Assembly (NCBI RefSeq): GCF_018283645.1
Contig: NZ_JAGSXH010000033.1
Span: 1-52,887, forward strand
DNA length: 52,887 bases
Direction: 5' to 3'
Origin: Actinocrinis puniceicyclus
Lineage (GTDB): Bacteria > Actinomycetota > Actinomycetes > Streptomycetales > Catenulisporaceae
Positions 28,506-35,817 of the stretch are shown here, piece by piece. The position numbers were made by a program, and so were the translations under genes. The notes below the pieces were generated by a model. It was not told the origin of the DNA. It made no database searches and worked only from the letters and a program-made list of their open reading frames with translations. The number at the start of each line of letters is the position of its first letter. The first letter of the stretch is position 1.

Positions 28506-28796
28506 GTGAAACAGTTGCCTGCCAACCCTGATGGCAGCAGGATTCCGCAGGTGAGCATCGACGGCGAGGAGATCGCCACCGCGGCGGCGGGGTCGGCACT
28601 GGTGGCCTTCGCGTGTCCGGAATGCGGCTGGACGGGCGAGTTCGATCAGCGGTTCAGCCGCCGTGGCGAACGCCCGCGGCCAGGCCGGGCAAACGCGGTA
28701 GGTTCGGCGGGAGCCGCACAAGAGCGCGCGGATAACACGGGCCAAACCCGAGCGCGCCTCGGCGTTGCGTGCTACCCGTCGAGTTCGAGCTCGTAG
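28506..28796 (+). CDS. Small hypothetical protein with CPEC motif
   Basis: This 96-codon frame (GTG 28506) encodes IPQVSIDGEEIATAAAG followed by a possible half zinc ribbon ACPECGW. Codon bias is convincing only up to about residue 52; the rest is Arg-rich and ends in Ser5. It overlaps the convergent GNAT gene by 25 bases. It could be a real small protein or a truncated remnant. I do not recognise a family. Confidence 0.35.
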   Translation: MKQLPANPDGSRIPQVSIDGEEIATAAAGSALVAFACPECGWTGEFDQRFSRRGERPRPGRANAVGSAGAAQERADNTGQTRARLGVACYPSSSSS

Positions 28797-29305
28797 TAGA
28801 GCAGTTCGCGATCTTGGCGCACGAGCCGGAACCCTGACTTGACCAGCACTCGCTGCGACGCGGCGTTGTCGTGGTTCGTGTCGGCCGCGAGGCTGGCGAC
28901 ATCGGCGTGGGCGCGGCAGAAGTCGATGAGCGCGTGCACCGCCTCGGTCGCATAGCCGTTGCCCCAGCTCATCGGCACCAGCCCGTAGCCGATCGTGACC
29001 TGCCGTCTCGCATCGGGCGGCCCATGGAATCCGATGGTGCCGATGGCCGTGCCGTCCATGCGGCGGTCGATGCGGTAACAGGTGAACGGATCGTGATCGG
29101 GCTGCACCGGCGGCACGGCGGCCAGGCGGGCCTCAGCCCTGGCCTTGGCGGCGTTCACCGCCATGCGCGCGGCGTCGCGGTCTCCGTGGCCGGGAAAGCC
29201 GTCCGCCCACACGTCGTCCGGCCCGGCGACCCCGCCGACGACGCGCGCGGCCTCCGCGAGAGTCAAGGGGTGCAGGACGAGACGGGTCGTGATCAGATCA
29301 GTCAT
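28772..29305 (-). CDS. GNAT-family acetyltransferase (RimJ/RimL type)
   Basis: The 177-residue protein begins MTDLITTRLVLHPLTLAEA, the ribosomal-protein-acetyltransferase-like opening. The acetyl-CoA segment is VTIGYGLVPMSWGNGYATEAVHALIDF, followed by ADTNHDNAASQRVLVKSGFRLV. The natural substrate is unknown; such proteins modify N-termini or small amines. ATG 29305 was preferred; an in-frame ATG at 29314 adds three residues, and neither has a Shine-Dalgarno. It ends opposite the small frame at 28506. Confidence 0.83.
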   Translation of the reverse strand: MTDLITTRLVLHPLTLAEAARVVGGVAGPDDVWADGFPGHGDRDAARMAVNAAKARAEARLAAVPPVQPDHDPFTCYRIDRRMDGTAIGTIGFHGPPDARRQVTIGYGLVPMSWGNGYATEAVHALIDFCRAHADVASLAADTNHDNAASQRVLVKSGFRLVRQDRELLYYELELDG

Positions 29306-29374
29306 CACGGGCATTCAAACCGTTGGCTGCGCGGGGCGCAACGACATTGCCCAAGTGTGGCGGATCGGTGCCGA

Positions 29375-30802
29375 TCAGCGCCGAAGCAGGTCCTTGCGCA
29401 CCTTCCCCATTGCGTTACGCGGCAGTCCCTCGACGAAAGTCACCGCGCGGGGACGCTTGTGCGCCGACAGGCTCCGCGCGACGAAGTCGATCAGATCAGA
29501 TTCGGTAACGCCGTCCGCGACGACGAACGCGGCGACGCGCTGTCCGAGGTCGTCGTCCGACACGCCGATCACCGCGGCCTCACGCACGGCGGGATGCGCA
29601 AGCAGCGCATTCTCCACCTCGCCGGCACCGATGCGGTAACCGCCCGACTTGATCAGGTCAGTGGACGCGCGGCCGACGATGCGGTGGATGTTGTCCGCGC
29701 CGATCACCGCCATGTCGCCGGTGCGGAACCAATCGTCGTGGGTGAAGCTCGCCGTGGTCGCGTCGGGGCGGCCGAGGTAACCGGAGAAGACGGTCGAACC
29801 GCGCACCTGTAATTCACCGACGGTCTTGCCATCGTGCGCGACCGGGGAGCCGTCCTCGGCGACAAGGCGCGTGGTGACGCCGGTGACCGCGCGTCCTACC
29901 GTGCCCGGTTGCCGGCCCGCGTCGTCCGCGCGCGTCGAGAGCGTGATGAGGGTTTCGGTCATGCCGTATCGCTCGACGGCGCGGTGCCCTGTGAGCGCCT
30001 CGAGTTCGGCGAAGACCGGCGCGGGCAACGCGGCCGAACCGGAGACCAGCAGCCGCGCGGACGCGAGCGCCCTGGCCGCGGCGGGCTCGGCGCAGGTGCG
30101 GGCCCAGACCGTCGGTACACCGAAATAAAGGGTGCCCGGCGCGCTCTCGTTGCTCGCAGCCGCCGCGTAGCCGGCCGGGTTCGGCCGACCGGTGTGCACG
30201 AGCCGCGAACCGGTACGCAGCGCGCCCAGTACGCCCAGGACGAGGCCGTGAACGTGGAAGAGCGGCAAGCCGTGCACGAGGGTGTCCTCGGCGGTCCACT
30301 GCCAGGCGTCGGCGAGCGCGTCCAGGTCGGCCGCGATGGCACGCGCGGTGATCGGGACGCCCTTGGGCGCCCCGGTGGTGCCCGAGGTGTAGAGGATGAG
30401 CGCGGGCGAGTCGGGTGACGGCTCGGGGAAGGAGACATGGCCGGGGGCTCGCGCGGCCGCGTCGACCGGCACGACTTCGAGGCCGCAGTCGGGCCACAGA
30501 TCGGCGTCGGCGGCCAGCAGCAGTGCGGAGCGGGAGTCGCGCAGCACGTGGTCACGTTCGGCCGGTCCGCAGTCCGGAGGTACGGGCACCACGGGCACTG
30601 CGGCGAGCAACCCTGCGACGACCGCGACGACGGTTTCCAGTCCCGGCGCCGCGTGCACGGCGACCGCCTCAGCGCCGGTGATGCGCGCAGCGACCGCGTG
30701 CGCGGCATCGAACAGATGCGCGCGGGTAAGGGCGCGGCCGGCCATCCGGATCGCATCGGGTTCATCGGCGGTCGCACTCGTCAGGCTCGGCAGGAGGCGC
30801 AT
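29375..30802 (-). CDS. matB: AMP-forming acyl-CoA synthetase, malonyl-CoA synthetase (MatB)-like
   Basis: The 475-residue ANL enzyme has the A3 loop ILYTSGTTGAPKGVP, A5 RYGMTETLI, A7 DWFRTGDMAVIG, and A8 RASTDLIKSGGYRIGAGEVENALL. It ends PRNAMGKVRKDLLRR, with the catalytic lysine of the last motif. The STDLIKSGGYRIGAGE segment and short length match MatB, which makes malonyl- or methylmalonyl-CoA from the free acids for fatty-acid and polyketide extension; specificity is inferred. I start at ATG 30802; further open frame upstream to 31531 is antisense. The promoter probably lies in the 123-base gap shared with the gene at 30926, which carries a triple 9-base repeat. Confidence 0.8.
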   Translation of the reverse strand: MRLLPSLTSATADEPDAIRMAGRALTRAHLFDAAHAVAARITGAEAVAVHAAPGLETVVAVVAGLLAAVPVVPVPPDCGPAERDHVLRDSRSALLLAADADLWPDCGLEVVPVDAAARAPGHVSFPEPSPDSPALILYTSGTTGAPKGVPITARAIAADLDALADAWQWTAEDTLVHGLPLFHVHGLVLGVLGALRTGSRLVHTGRPNPAGYAAAASNESAPGTLYFGVPTVWARTCAEPAAARALASARLLVSGSAALPAPVFAELEALTGHRAVERYGMTETLITLSTRADDAGRQPGTVGRAVTGVTTRLVAEDGSPVAHDGKTVGELQVRGSTVFSGYLGRPDATTASFTHDDWFRTGDMAVIGADNIHRIVGRASTDLIKSGGYRIGAGEVENALLAHPAVREAAVIGVSDDDLGQRVAAFVVADGVTESDLIDFVARSLSAHKRPRAVTFVEGLPRNAMGKVRKDLLRR

Positions 30803-30890
30803 TCCGCCACCGTACCCGGGGCCGGGTGAGGCGCGGCGCACGGGACGCGGTCGCCGTATGGGGACAGGTCGCGCTTCGCCGCGATCCGCT

Positions 30891-30917
30891 GAGCACACTG
30901 AGCACACTGAGCACGCT
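30891..30917. repeat. Three tandem 9-base repeats in a divergent promoter
   Basis: GAGCACACT, GAGCACACT and GAGCACGCT stand head to tail. They lie 89-115 bases upstream of the MatB-like start and 9-35 bases upstream of the plus-strand start at 30926. The unit is nearly one helical turn and could be a binding array for a regulator of either gene. Confidence 0.55.
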
Positions 30918-30925
30918 GCCGCGAG

Positions 30926-31336
30926 ATGATAGGGCGCATGCGGCTTGTAGTTCCGTCCGGCGAGATATCGCTGGCCGAGGTAGCGTCGGTCGAACCCGGT
31001 TGGCGCAAGGACTGGCGCGGTGCGCTCGAAGATGCTGTGACGCTGTGGGAAGGCGCCGCACTCGCGGAAGTACTCGGACTGATCGAGCAGCTGCCCGAAA
31101 GCGGGGGGATGCGCTGTTTCACGCCGCGGTTCGGTATACGCCTGCATGACGCGTCGGTGGCGCGCGCCGAAGTGTACTTCTGCTTTCACTGCCACTGGGC
31201 GGTGATGGTCGACCTGCTGAATCCGGGACGCCGGGAGGTGTGGGAGACCTTTGATCCCGACAGCGATCCGGCCCGTGAGCTGTTGCACCGCTTCCGAAGC
31301 CGCGTCGCCGGCACGACCGTCGACTCCGGCGGCTGA
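30926..31336 (+). CDS. Hypothetical protein
   Basis: The 136-residue protein has coding-like third positions throughout. It contains WRKDWRGALEDAVTLWEGAALAEVLGLIEQLP in the first half and AEVYFCFHCHWAVMVDLL (about 94-111) with a CxxCH pattern, then LLNPGRREVWETFDPDSDPA. There is no membrane segment or signal. I do not recognise the family. An in-frame ATG at 30938 (MRLVVPSGEIS) is an equally good start. Its stop lies just before the stop of the convergent helicase gene. Confidence 0.6.
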   Translation: MIGRMRLVVPSGEISLAEVASVEPGWRKDWRGALEDAVTLWEGAALAEVLGLIEQLPESGGMRCFTPRFGIRLHDASVARAEVYFCFHCHWAVMVDLLNPGRREVWETFDPDSDPARELLHRFRSRVAGTTVDSGG

Positions 31337-31338
31337 GG

Positions 31339-32757
31339 TCACCGAGCGGCGGTCACGCGGTGCCCGCCGAGGTGCGCGAGAACCGCCTGATGGGCTTCCC
31401 AGCCGTCCGGGAACTTCACCGGCACACCGAGGTGGACCGGTTCGGTGTGCGGATGCGCGTCGAGAAGTTCGGGGATGCCGGCGCGCGAGACGACGATGCA
31501 CGCGTGCCGGTGCCGCGAGAGCAGCACGCACAGCCGACCGGTCTCCAGGTGGAACGCGGTCGCGTCGCGCCGGCCCGACAAGGGATGCAGAACAATGCAG
31601 ACGTCGTATTCGCGGCCCTGGAGCCGGTTCGCGGTGTCGACGGTCACCGCGGCCAGGTCCGCGCCGTGCCGGTCCAGCGCGGCGCGGATTCCCGCCGCCT
31701 GGTCGCGGTGCGCGGCACCGATCGCGACGCGGTCCGCGGTGACCGGCCGGCCCCCAGGGTATCCGGGGTCGAATACGCTCGCCTCGCGGCGCACGAGCCG
31801 CGCCGCGAGGCGGGCGCAGGCGTCCACCGCCTCGGTGTCGGTGCGCACGGTGTGCCGGGCCGGCAGCTCGTAGAGCGCCCAGCCGGTCTCCGCGGCGAGA
31901 TCAAGGGCCTGATCGATCGGTCCGGAATCGGCGGGCCCTGCGACCGTTGCCGCGCCGGGCAGCTTCATCGCACGGTCCTGCGGTGCGCTGCCCGCCTCGA
32001 AAGGGGTGAAGGGATAGAACGCGCGGCACACGAGCGGCGCCGCGGTGGCCGGCAGGCGCCAGGAGTAGGGCAGGCGGTGCACCGGCAGCCGCGGGTTGTG
32101 CGCACGCACGACCGCCACGGCGCTGTCGGTCGGATCCCAGGGCGATCCGGCCCAGCGCTCGCCGTCGATGGTGGCGAAGGGGTCGAGCTGGCCGGGATCG
32201 CCGACGAACAGCGCGGTGCCGTCGGCGAAACGCGGGGCGATCGCCAGCAGGCCGTCCGAGCGCATCTGGTACGCCTCGTCGAGGATCGCCCAGCGCCAGC
32301 CCCCGGCCGGCCGCTCCGGCTGCGCGGTCCTGGCCCATTTCGCGGCGGTCGCGACGGTCACCGCGGGCGCGCCGAGGTCGGCGACCTTGCCCGCGACGGT
32401 GACCGAGTCGTCGGCCGCGTGCGGGCCACCGGTGTGGCGCGCGACCCGCTGCGTCGGCACGTATCCGGACGCCGACAGCCGGCCGATCGTCAGGCCCCTG
32501 CCGGACCCCGGAGCGCCGTGCGCGGCGGCCAGCCGATCGACCAGGTCGTCGACCTGCTCGTTGGTCTGCGCCACCACCATGACTGGCTCCCCGGTGTCCG
32601 CCAGCCGTCCGGCCAGCTCGACCACGAGGGTCGACTTGCCCGCGCCGGGCGGGGAGTCCACGATGACGCCGCGATGCCCGGCGCCGAGCAGGTCCGCGGT
32701 GACCGCGTCGATCACCGCGCGCGCGGCGGCGGAGCGTTCGGCGGACGATCCGGTCAT
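31339..32757 (-). CDS. SF1-type DNA/RNA helicase (third gene of nuclease-helicase operon)
   Basis: The 472-residue protein is a minimal superfamily 1 helicase core. Motif I is SPPGAGKST (35-43), motif II LDEAYQM (159-165, DEAY in place of DEAD/DExQ) and motif III GDPGQLDPF (186-194). Motif IV-like YSWRLP is at 231-236, motif V VDTANRLQGREYDV (373-386) and motif VI LLSRHRHA (412-419). The spacing and the LQGREYD segment fit the Upf1/Dna2 (SF1B) group more than UvrD. It lacks the beta-barrel and stalk that precede the core in that group. Start ATG 32757 overlaps the stop of the preceding gene (TGATG), so translation is coupled and a complex is likely. A frame open far upstream is antisense or out-of-frame noise. 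Confidence 0.88.
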   Translation of the reverse strand: MTGSSAERSAAARAVIDAVTADLLGAGHRGVIVDSPPGAGKSTLVVELAGRLADTGEPVMVVAQTNEQVDDLVDRLAAAHGAPGSGRGLTIGRLSASGYVPTQRVARHTGGPHAADDSVTVAGKVADLGAPAVTVATAAKWARTAQPERPAGGWRWAILDEAYQMRSDGLLAIAPRFADGTALFVGDPGQLDPFATIDGERWAGSPWDPTDSAVAVVRAHNPRLPVHRLPYSWRLPATAAPLVCRAFYPFTPFEAGSAPQDRAMKLPGAATVAGPADSGPIDQALDLAAETGWALYELPARHTVRTDTEAVDACARLAARLVRREASVFDPGYPGGRPVTADRVAIGAAHRDQAAGIRAALDRHGADLAAVTVDTANRLQGREYDVCIVLHPLSGRRDATAFHLETGRLCVLLSRHRHACIVVSRAGIPELLDAHPHTEPVHLGVPVKFPDGWEAHQAVLAHLGGHRVTAAR

Positions 32758-34280
32758 CAGTGCCAGTCCTCGTCGTGGTCGGCGCCGGCCGGGGTGTACT
32801 GCGCGGGCGGGCCGCCGTGCGTCCACGGCGTCTGCTCCGGGTCCGGCAGCGGCGGCGGCGGGAAGAACTCCGCGGCCAGCACCGTCGCGTAACAGCGCGA
32901 CTCGCCCGGTTCGGGCACGGAACCCTCGTCCGGCACGGCCTTGCGTCCCATGTCGTTGGAGAGTTCGAGCTCGACGACGCAGTCCGCGCCCTGCCGGGTG
33001 ACCGACACTATCGACGGACGCTGATTCGGCCGCTGCGGGCAGGCCACTTTCGTACCCTGACGCAGCACCACCTGGTCGGCGGTGCGCAGCCACACGCGCG
33101 GGCGCGGCTTCGGGGTCCGGCCGCTGGTGTCGCGGCGTTCCGCGTCGACGGCGACGACGGTCCCGGCGAACGCCTCCCCGGTGACCCGGTAGGCCGCGAG
33201 CATCAGCGGGTCGTCGAGCGCGCGCTGCTTGTCGTAGGCCTCCTGGGCGGCTTCGAGGTCGGCGAGGCGCCGGGCCGCGGCCACCGCCGACTCGCGGCGC
33301 GGCTGCGGCGGCGCGCCCTCGTCCACGGCGCGGGCGAAGTCGGTGAACCGGCCGCGGTCCACCCTCCACCGGTGCTCGTCGTGCCCGGCCTCCGGCAGCG
33401 CGCGCAGCAGGTCCAGGCCCTGCCACAGCAGATCCCAGGTGGGCTGGAGCCGGCCGCGCAGCGCCTCGCGCAGGGCCCGCCGCGCGGCGTGAGCGGCGTC
33501 CGCATCGCCCTCGGCCCGCTGTTGCGCGGCGATCAGCGCACTGAGCACCCCGGTGTCGAACTCGGGGTCCGTCGCCGGGCCCGCGGACGGCCAGCGGTCC
33601 GGGTCCTCGGCCAGCGCGGCGGCCTGCGGCCCGGTCAGGCCCGCTCCTGCCGGGCCGAAGCGGTCCGGCACGATCCAGGCCAGCAGGGCGGCGAGGTGCT
33701 GGTCCTCCAGCGCGCTCTGCCCGGTGGCCCAGTGCGCCGCGAGCACCTCGGTCAGCGCGAGGCACACCGAGGAGCCCGCGGTGGGCGCGCGATCCTGCGC
33801 GAACCAGGTCAGGTAGCGCCCGAGCACCGGCACCAGCGGGTCGACCGGATAAGGCCCCTGCGCCGAGCGGAACCGGGCAGAGCGCCCGAGCAGCCGCATC
33901 GCCTCGATACCGCCCGGGTTCGGCACAACCAGCTGTGGGGCGTCCAGGTGGCGCTCCCACTGCTCGTGGTTGCGCGTGGCCTCCACCAGTTCGGTCTCGC
34001 CGCGGCACTGCGCCACGTGATCGAGCACGATGCGCGCCAGTTCGGCGAGGAAGACGAATCGCTGGTCGCGGTCACGTGGCTGGTCGACGACGAGCAGCCG
34101 CGGATCGGTGCGGTCCGTGCCGACGAGGGCGGCCAGCGGCGCCGCGGCCTCGCCGGCCATGAGTACGGGCACGAACACCAGCGGCCGCGCGGACAGGTGC
34201 ACGTGCCGCACCGTGGCGAGCGGTACGGCCCGCCCGGCTTCGAACGCTTCGACCCGGGCGAGCGCGGCCAGGGCGCTCAC
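32757..34280 (-). CDS. Unknown protein linking nuclease and helicase genes
   Basis: I do not recognise the 507-residue product. Residues 1-315 are mostly helical with LVFVPVLMAGEAAAPLAALVG near the start. Residues 325-355 form a charged helix (RRESAVAAARRLADLEAAQEAYDKQRAL). Residues 368-475 are beta-rich (GTVVAVDAE, RPRVWLRTADQVVLRQGTKVAC, SIVSVTRQGADCVVELELSND). The C-terminal tail is Pro-rich and acidic. The helix plus beta-rich segment directly before a helicase gene could be the stalk and barrel that SF1B helicases carry in the same chain (inference). Start is GTG 34280, overlapping the nuclease stop by GTGA; the stop overlaps the helicase start. Confidence 0.75.
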   Translation of the reverse strand: MSALAALARVEAFEAGRAVPLATVRHVHLSARPLVFVPVLMAGEAAAPLAALVGTDRTDPRLLVVDQPRDRDQRFVFLAELARIVLDHVAQCRGETELVEATRNHEQWERHLDAPQLVVPNPGGIEAMRLLGRSARFRSAQGPYPVDPLVPVLGRYLTWFAQDRAPTAGSSVCLALTEVLAAHWATGQSALEDQHLAALLAWIVPDRFGPAGAGLTGPQAAALAEDPDRWPSAGPATDPEFDTGVLSALIAAQQRAEGDADAAHAARRALREALRGRLQPTWDLLWQGLDLLRALPEAGHDEHRWRVDRGRFTDFARAVDEGAPPQPRRESAVAAARRLADLEAAQEAYDKQRALDDPLMLAAYRVTGEAFAGTVVAVDAERRDTSGRTPKPRPRVWLRTADQVVLRQGTKVACPQRPNQRPSIVSVTRQGADCVVELELSNDMGRKAVPDEGSVPEPGESRCYATVLAAEFFPPPPLPDPEQTPWTHGGPPAQYTPAGADHDEDWH

Positions 34281-35593
34281 GCGCTCGCCCCGTGCTTCCC
34301 GGTGCCGCCGTTCCCGGCCGCGCTCACGCCGGCCTGGGCGAGTGCCTCGCGGCGGGCCCGGCGCGCGGCGTTGAGCAGCCGCGCGGCCTCGGCCAAGTCG
34401 CCGTCGCCGACATCGCCGACATCGCCGCCGTCACAGCCGCTGTCCGCACTGTCGTAGCCGCCCGGGCTCGCACAAGCTGCGCGTTCGCTGAGGGCCAGGA
34501 CGTCCCGCATCGTGCCGAGCCCGCCGAGCGCGTCGCGTACCGCACGTCCGAGCAGGTCGGTCGATCCGGTGACACGCGCCTCGTCCCGGCAGTAGAACGC
34601 CATGTCGCAGCGCGAGATGCACTCGGGGGCATATCTGGCCCGGACGGCAGCCACCGCCTCGCCGAGCTGCGCCGCGCTGCGTGACGGCCGACCGGCGGCA
34701 TCCGCGGACAGGTCGAAGCTCAGATCGGGCTCCAGACCGTCGAGCAGCGCACCGATGCGCGGCAGCCGCTCGAGTTGGCGGCGCACGGCCGCCAGCTGCC
34801 TGCGCACGTCGATCAGCGTGGCGCACGGCGCGTTGCCGAAGTCTTTCGGGCAGATCAGCACCACGTCGGTAGCCACCAGATCGTCCGGCAGCCCGAGCCC
34901 GGCCAGCAGCCGCTGGAACGCGAGCACGTACACAGCCGCCTGGGTCGCGGCCTCGGCGACCTTCATCGGGTCGGCGTGCCCGTCGATCACCGCGAAGGAC
35001 TTGATCTCGGCGAGATACCAGCGCCACCGCTGCGAGCCGTCGCGGCCCCGGGCCCGCAGCGCGACCAGGTCCGGCTCGACATACGCGGCGCGGCCGCCGA
35101 CCTCCAAGCGCAGCAGCGGGTGGTCGGCCAGCAGCGGCGCCGCCTGCGGATCGCGGGCCGCTGCCACGACCAGGTCACGGGTGCGCCGGTAGCGCTCCTC
35201 CCGGTCGCCGCGGCTCAGGTCGATCAGGCCCGGATCCGCCGGGCCGGCGCCGTCGACAGGCTGGTCAGGACCCTGATCATCTTGGGCCGGGCGCAGGCCG
35301 AGTTCGTCGCGCAGCAGGGCGAGCAGCGCCGCACCGCCGTCGGACTTGACCAGCCGTTCGAAGGCGTTGCCCCGGCTGATCGCGAACGGCGACTGGCCGA
35401 AGCGCGGACCGAAGCCGATCCGCTCGGCCAGCGCCCGCTTGTCCACTCCGGCCGCGTCCAGCACCGCGCGGCGCGTGCAGCCGGGGTTGGCGGTCAGCGC
35501 CGCGAGGGTACGCGCGTCGTGGTGGCGAGACGGCACCGGCCCGCGCAGTTCGGCGAGCCGGTCCGCGACGGATGACGTGGTCATGGCGGCCAT
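34277..35593 (-). CDS. RecB/Cas4-like PD-(D/E)XK nuclease with probable Fe-S cluster
   Basis: The 438-residue protein shows a RecB-family nuclease core: GNAFERLV (76-83), VEPDLVAL with Asp175, YLAEIKSF with Glu196 and Lys198 (the D...ExK pair), and QAAVY (Gln218, Tyr222; QxxxY). Cysteines at 39, 325, 329 and 335 (CISRCDMAFYC) have the one-plus-three layout of the [4Fe-4S] clusters in Cas4, AddB and Dna2. The C-terminal region (380-438) is low complexity. Start ATG 35593 has GGGGA just upstream; ATG 35584 is possible. It is the first gene of a coupled three-gene operon with the unknown protein and the helicase. Role in DNA-end processing, repair or defence is inferred from these domains. Confidence 0.82.
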   Translation of the reverse strand: MAAMTTSSVADRLAELRGPVPSRHHDARTLAALTANPGCTRRAVLDAAGVDKRALAERIGFGPRFGQSPFAISRGNAFERLVKSDGGAALLALLRDELGLRPAQDDQGPDQPVDGAGPADPGLIDLSRGDREERYRRTRDLVVAAARDPQAAPLLADHPLLRLEVGGRAAYVEPDLVALRARGRDGSQRWRWYLAEIKSFAVIDGHADPMKVAEAATQAAVYVLAFQRLLAGLGLPDDLVATDVVLICPKDFGNAPCATLIDVRRQLAAVRRQLERLPRIGALLDGLEPDLSFDLSADAAGRPSRSAAQLGEAVAAVRARYAPECISRCDMAFYCRDEARVTGSTDLLGRAVRDALGGLGTMRDVLALSERAACASPGGYDSADSGCDGGDVGDVGDGDLAEAARLLNAARRARREALAQAGVSAAGNGGTGKHGASA

Positions 35594-35817
35594 GGTGGTC
35601 CCCTACCTTAGCGGGACCGGCCACCACGCGGATGAGCCTGCCGCGGTAGGCACTACCGGCAAACATCCAACCGAGCGGCACCCCACGAGCCGACTGGCAT
35701 CCCACGACTACTTGCAAACGATGCCGCGCGGTACGAACCGGCGGACCTACACCGTCTCGCCCTCGCTGGTGGGCCTCGTCTACGCCGTGTTACCGCGCAG
35801 CGCCTCGCGCGATCCCG
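35594..35817. other. Region upstream of the nuclease-helicase operon
   Basis: No coding frame is convincing in these 224 bases. A TAAGGT hexamer about 13 bases before the nuclease start could be a -10 element, without a good -35. The inverted repeat at 35644-35658 is the main feature. Confidence 0.35.
35644..35658. promoter_or_regulatory. Candidate operator upstream of the nuclease gene
   Basis: CGGTAG and CTACCG flank GCA in a perfect inverted repeat, 51-65 bases upstream of the nuclease start codon. It may bind a dimeric regulator of the three-gene operon. No regulator gene is adjacent. Confidence 0.35.

Noticed and set aside
34400-34440. Repeats of GACATCGCC near the nuclease C-terminus
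   Set aside because: They are in-frame codon repeats encoding a low-complexity GDVGDVGD tail, not an independent element.
31360-34457. Two long plus-strand frames (510 and 565 codons) opposite the nuclease-helicase operon
   Set aside because: Their composition (Arg, Gly, Val and His rich, no motifs) is that of antisense GC-rich frames, and the minus-strand proteins have clear motifs.
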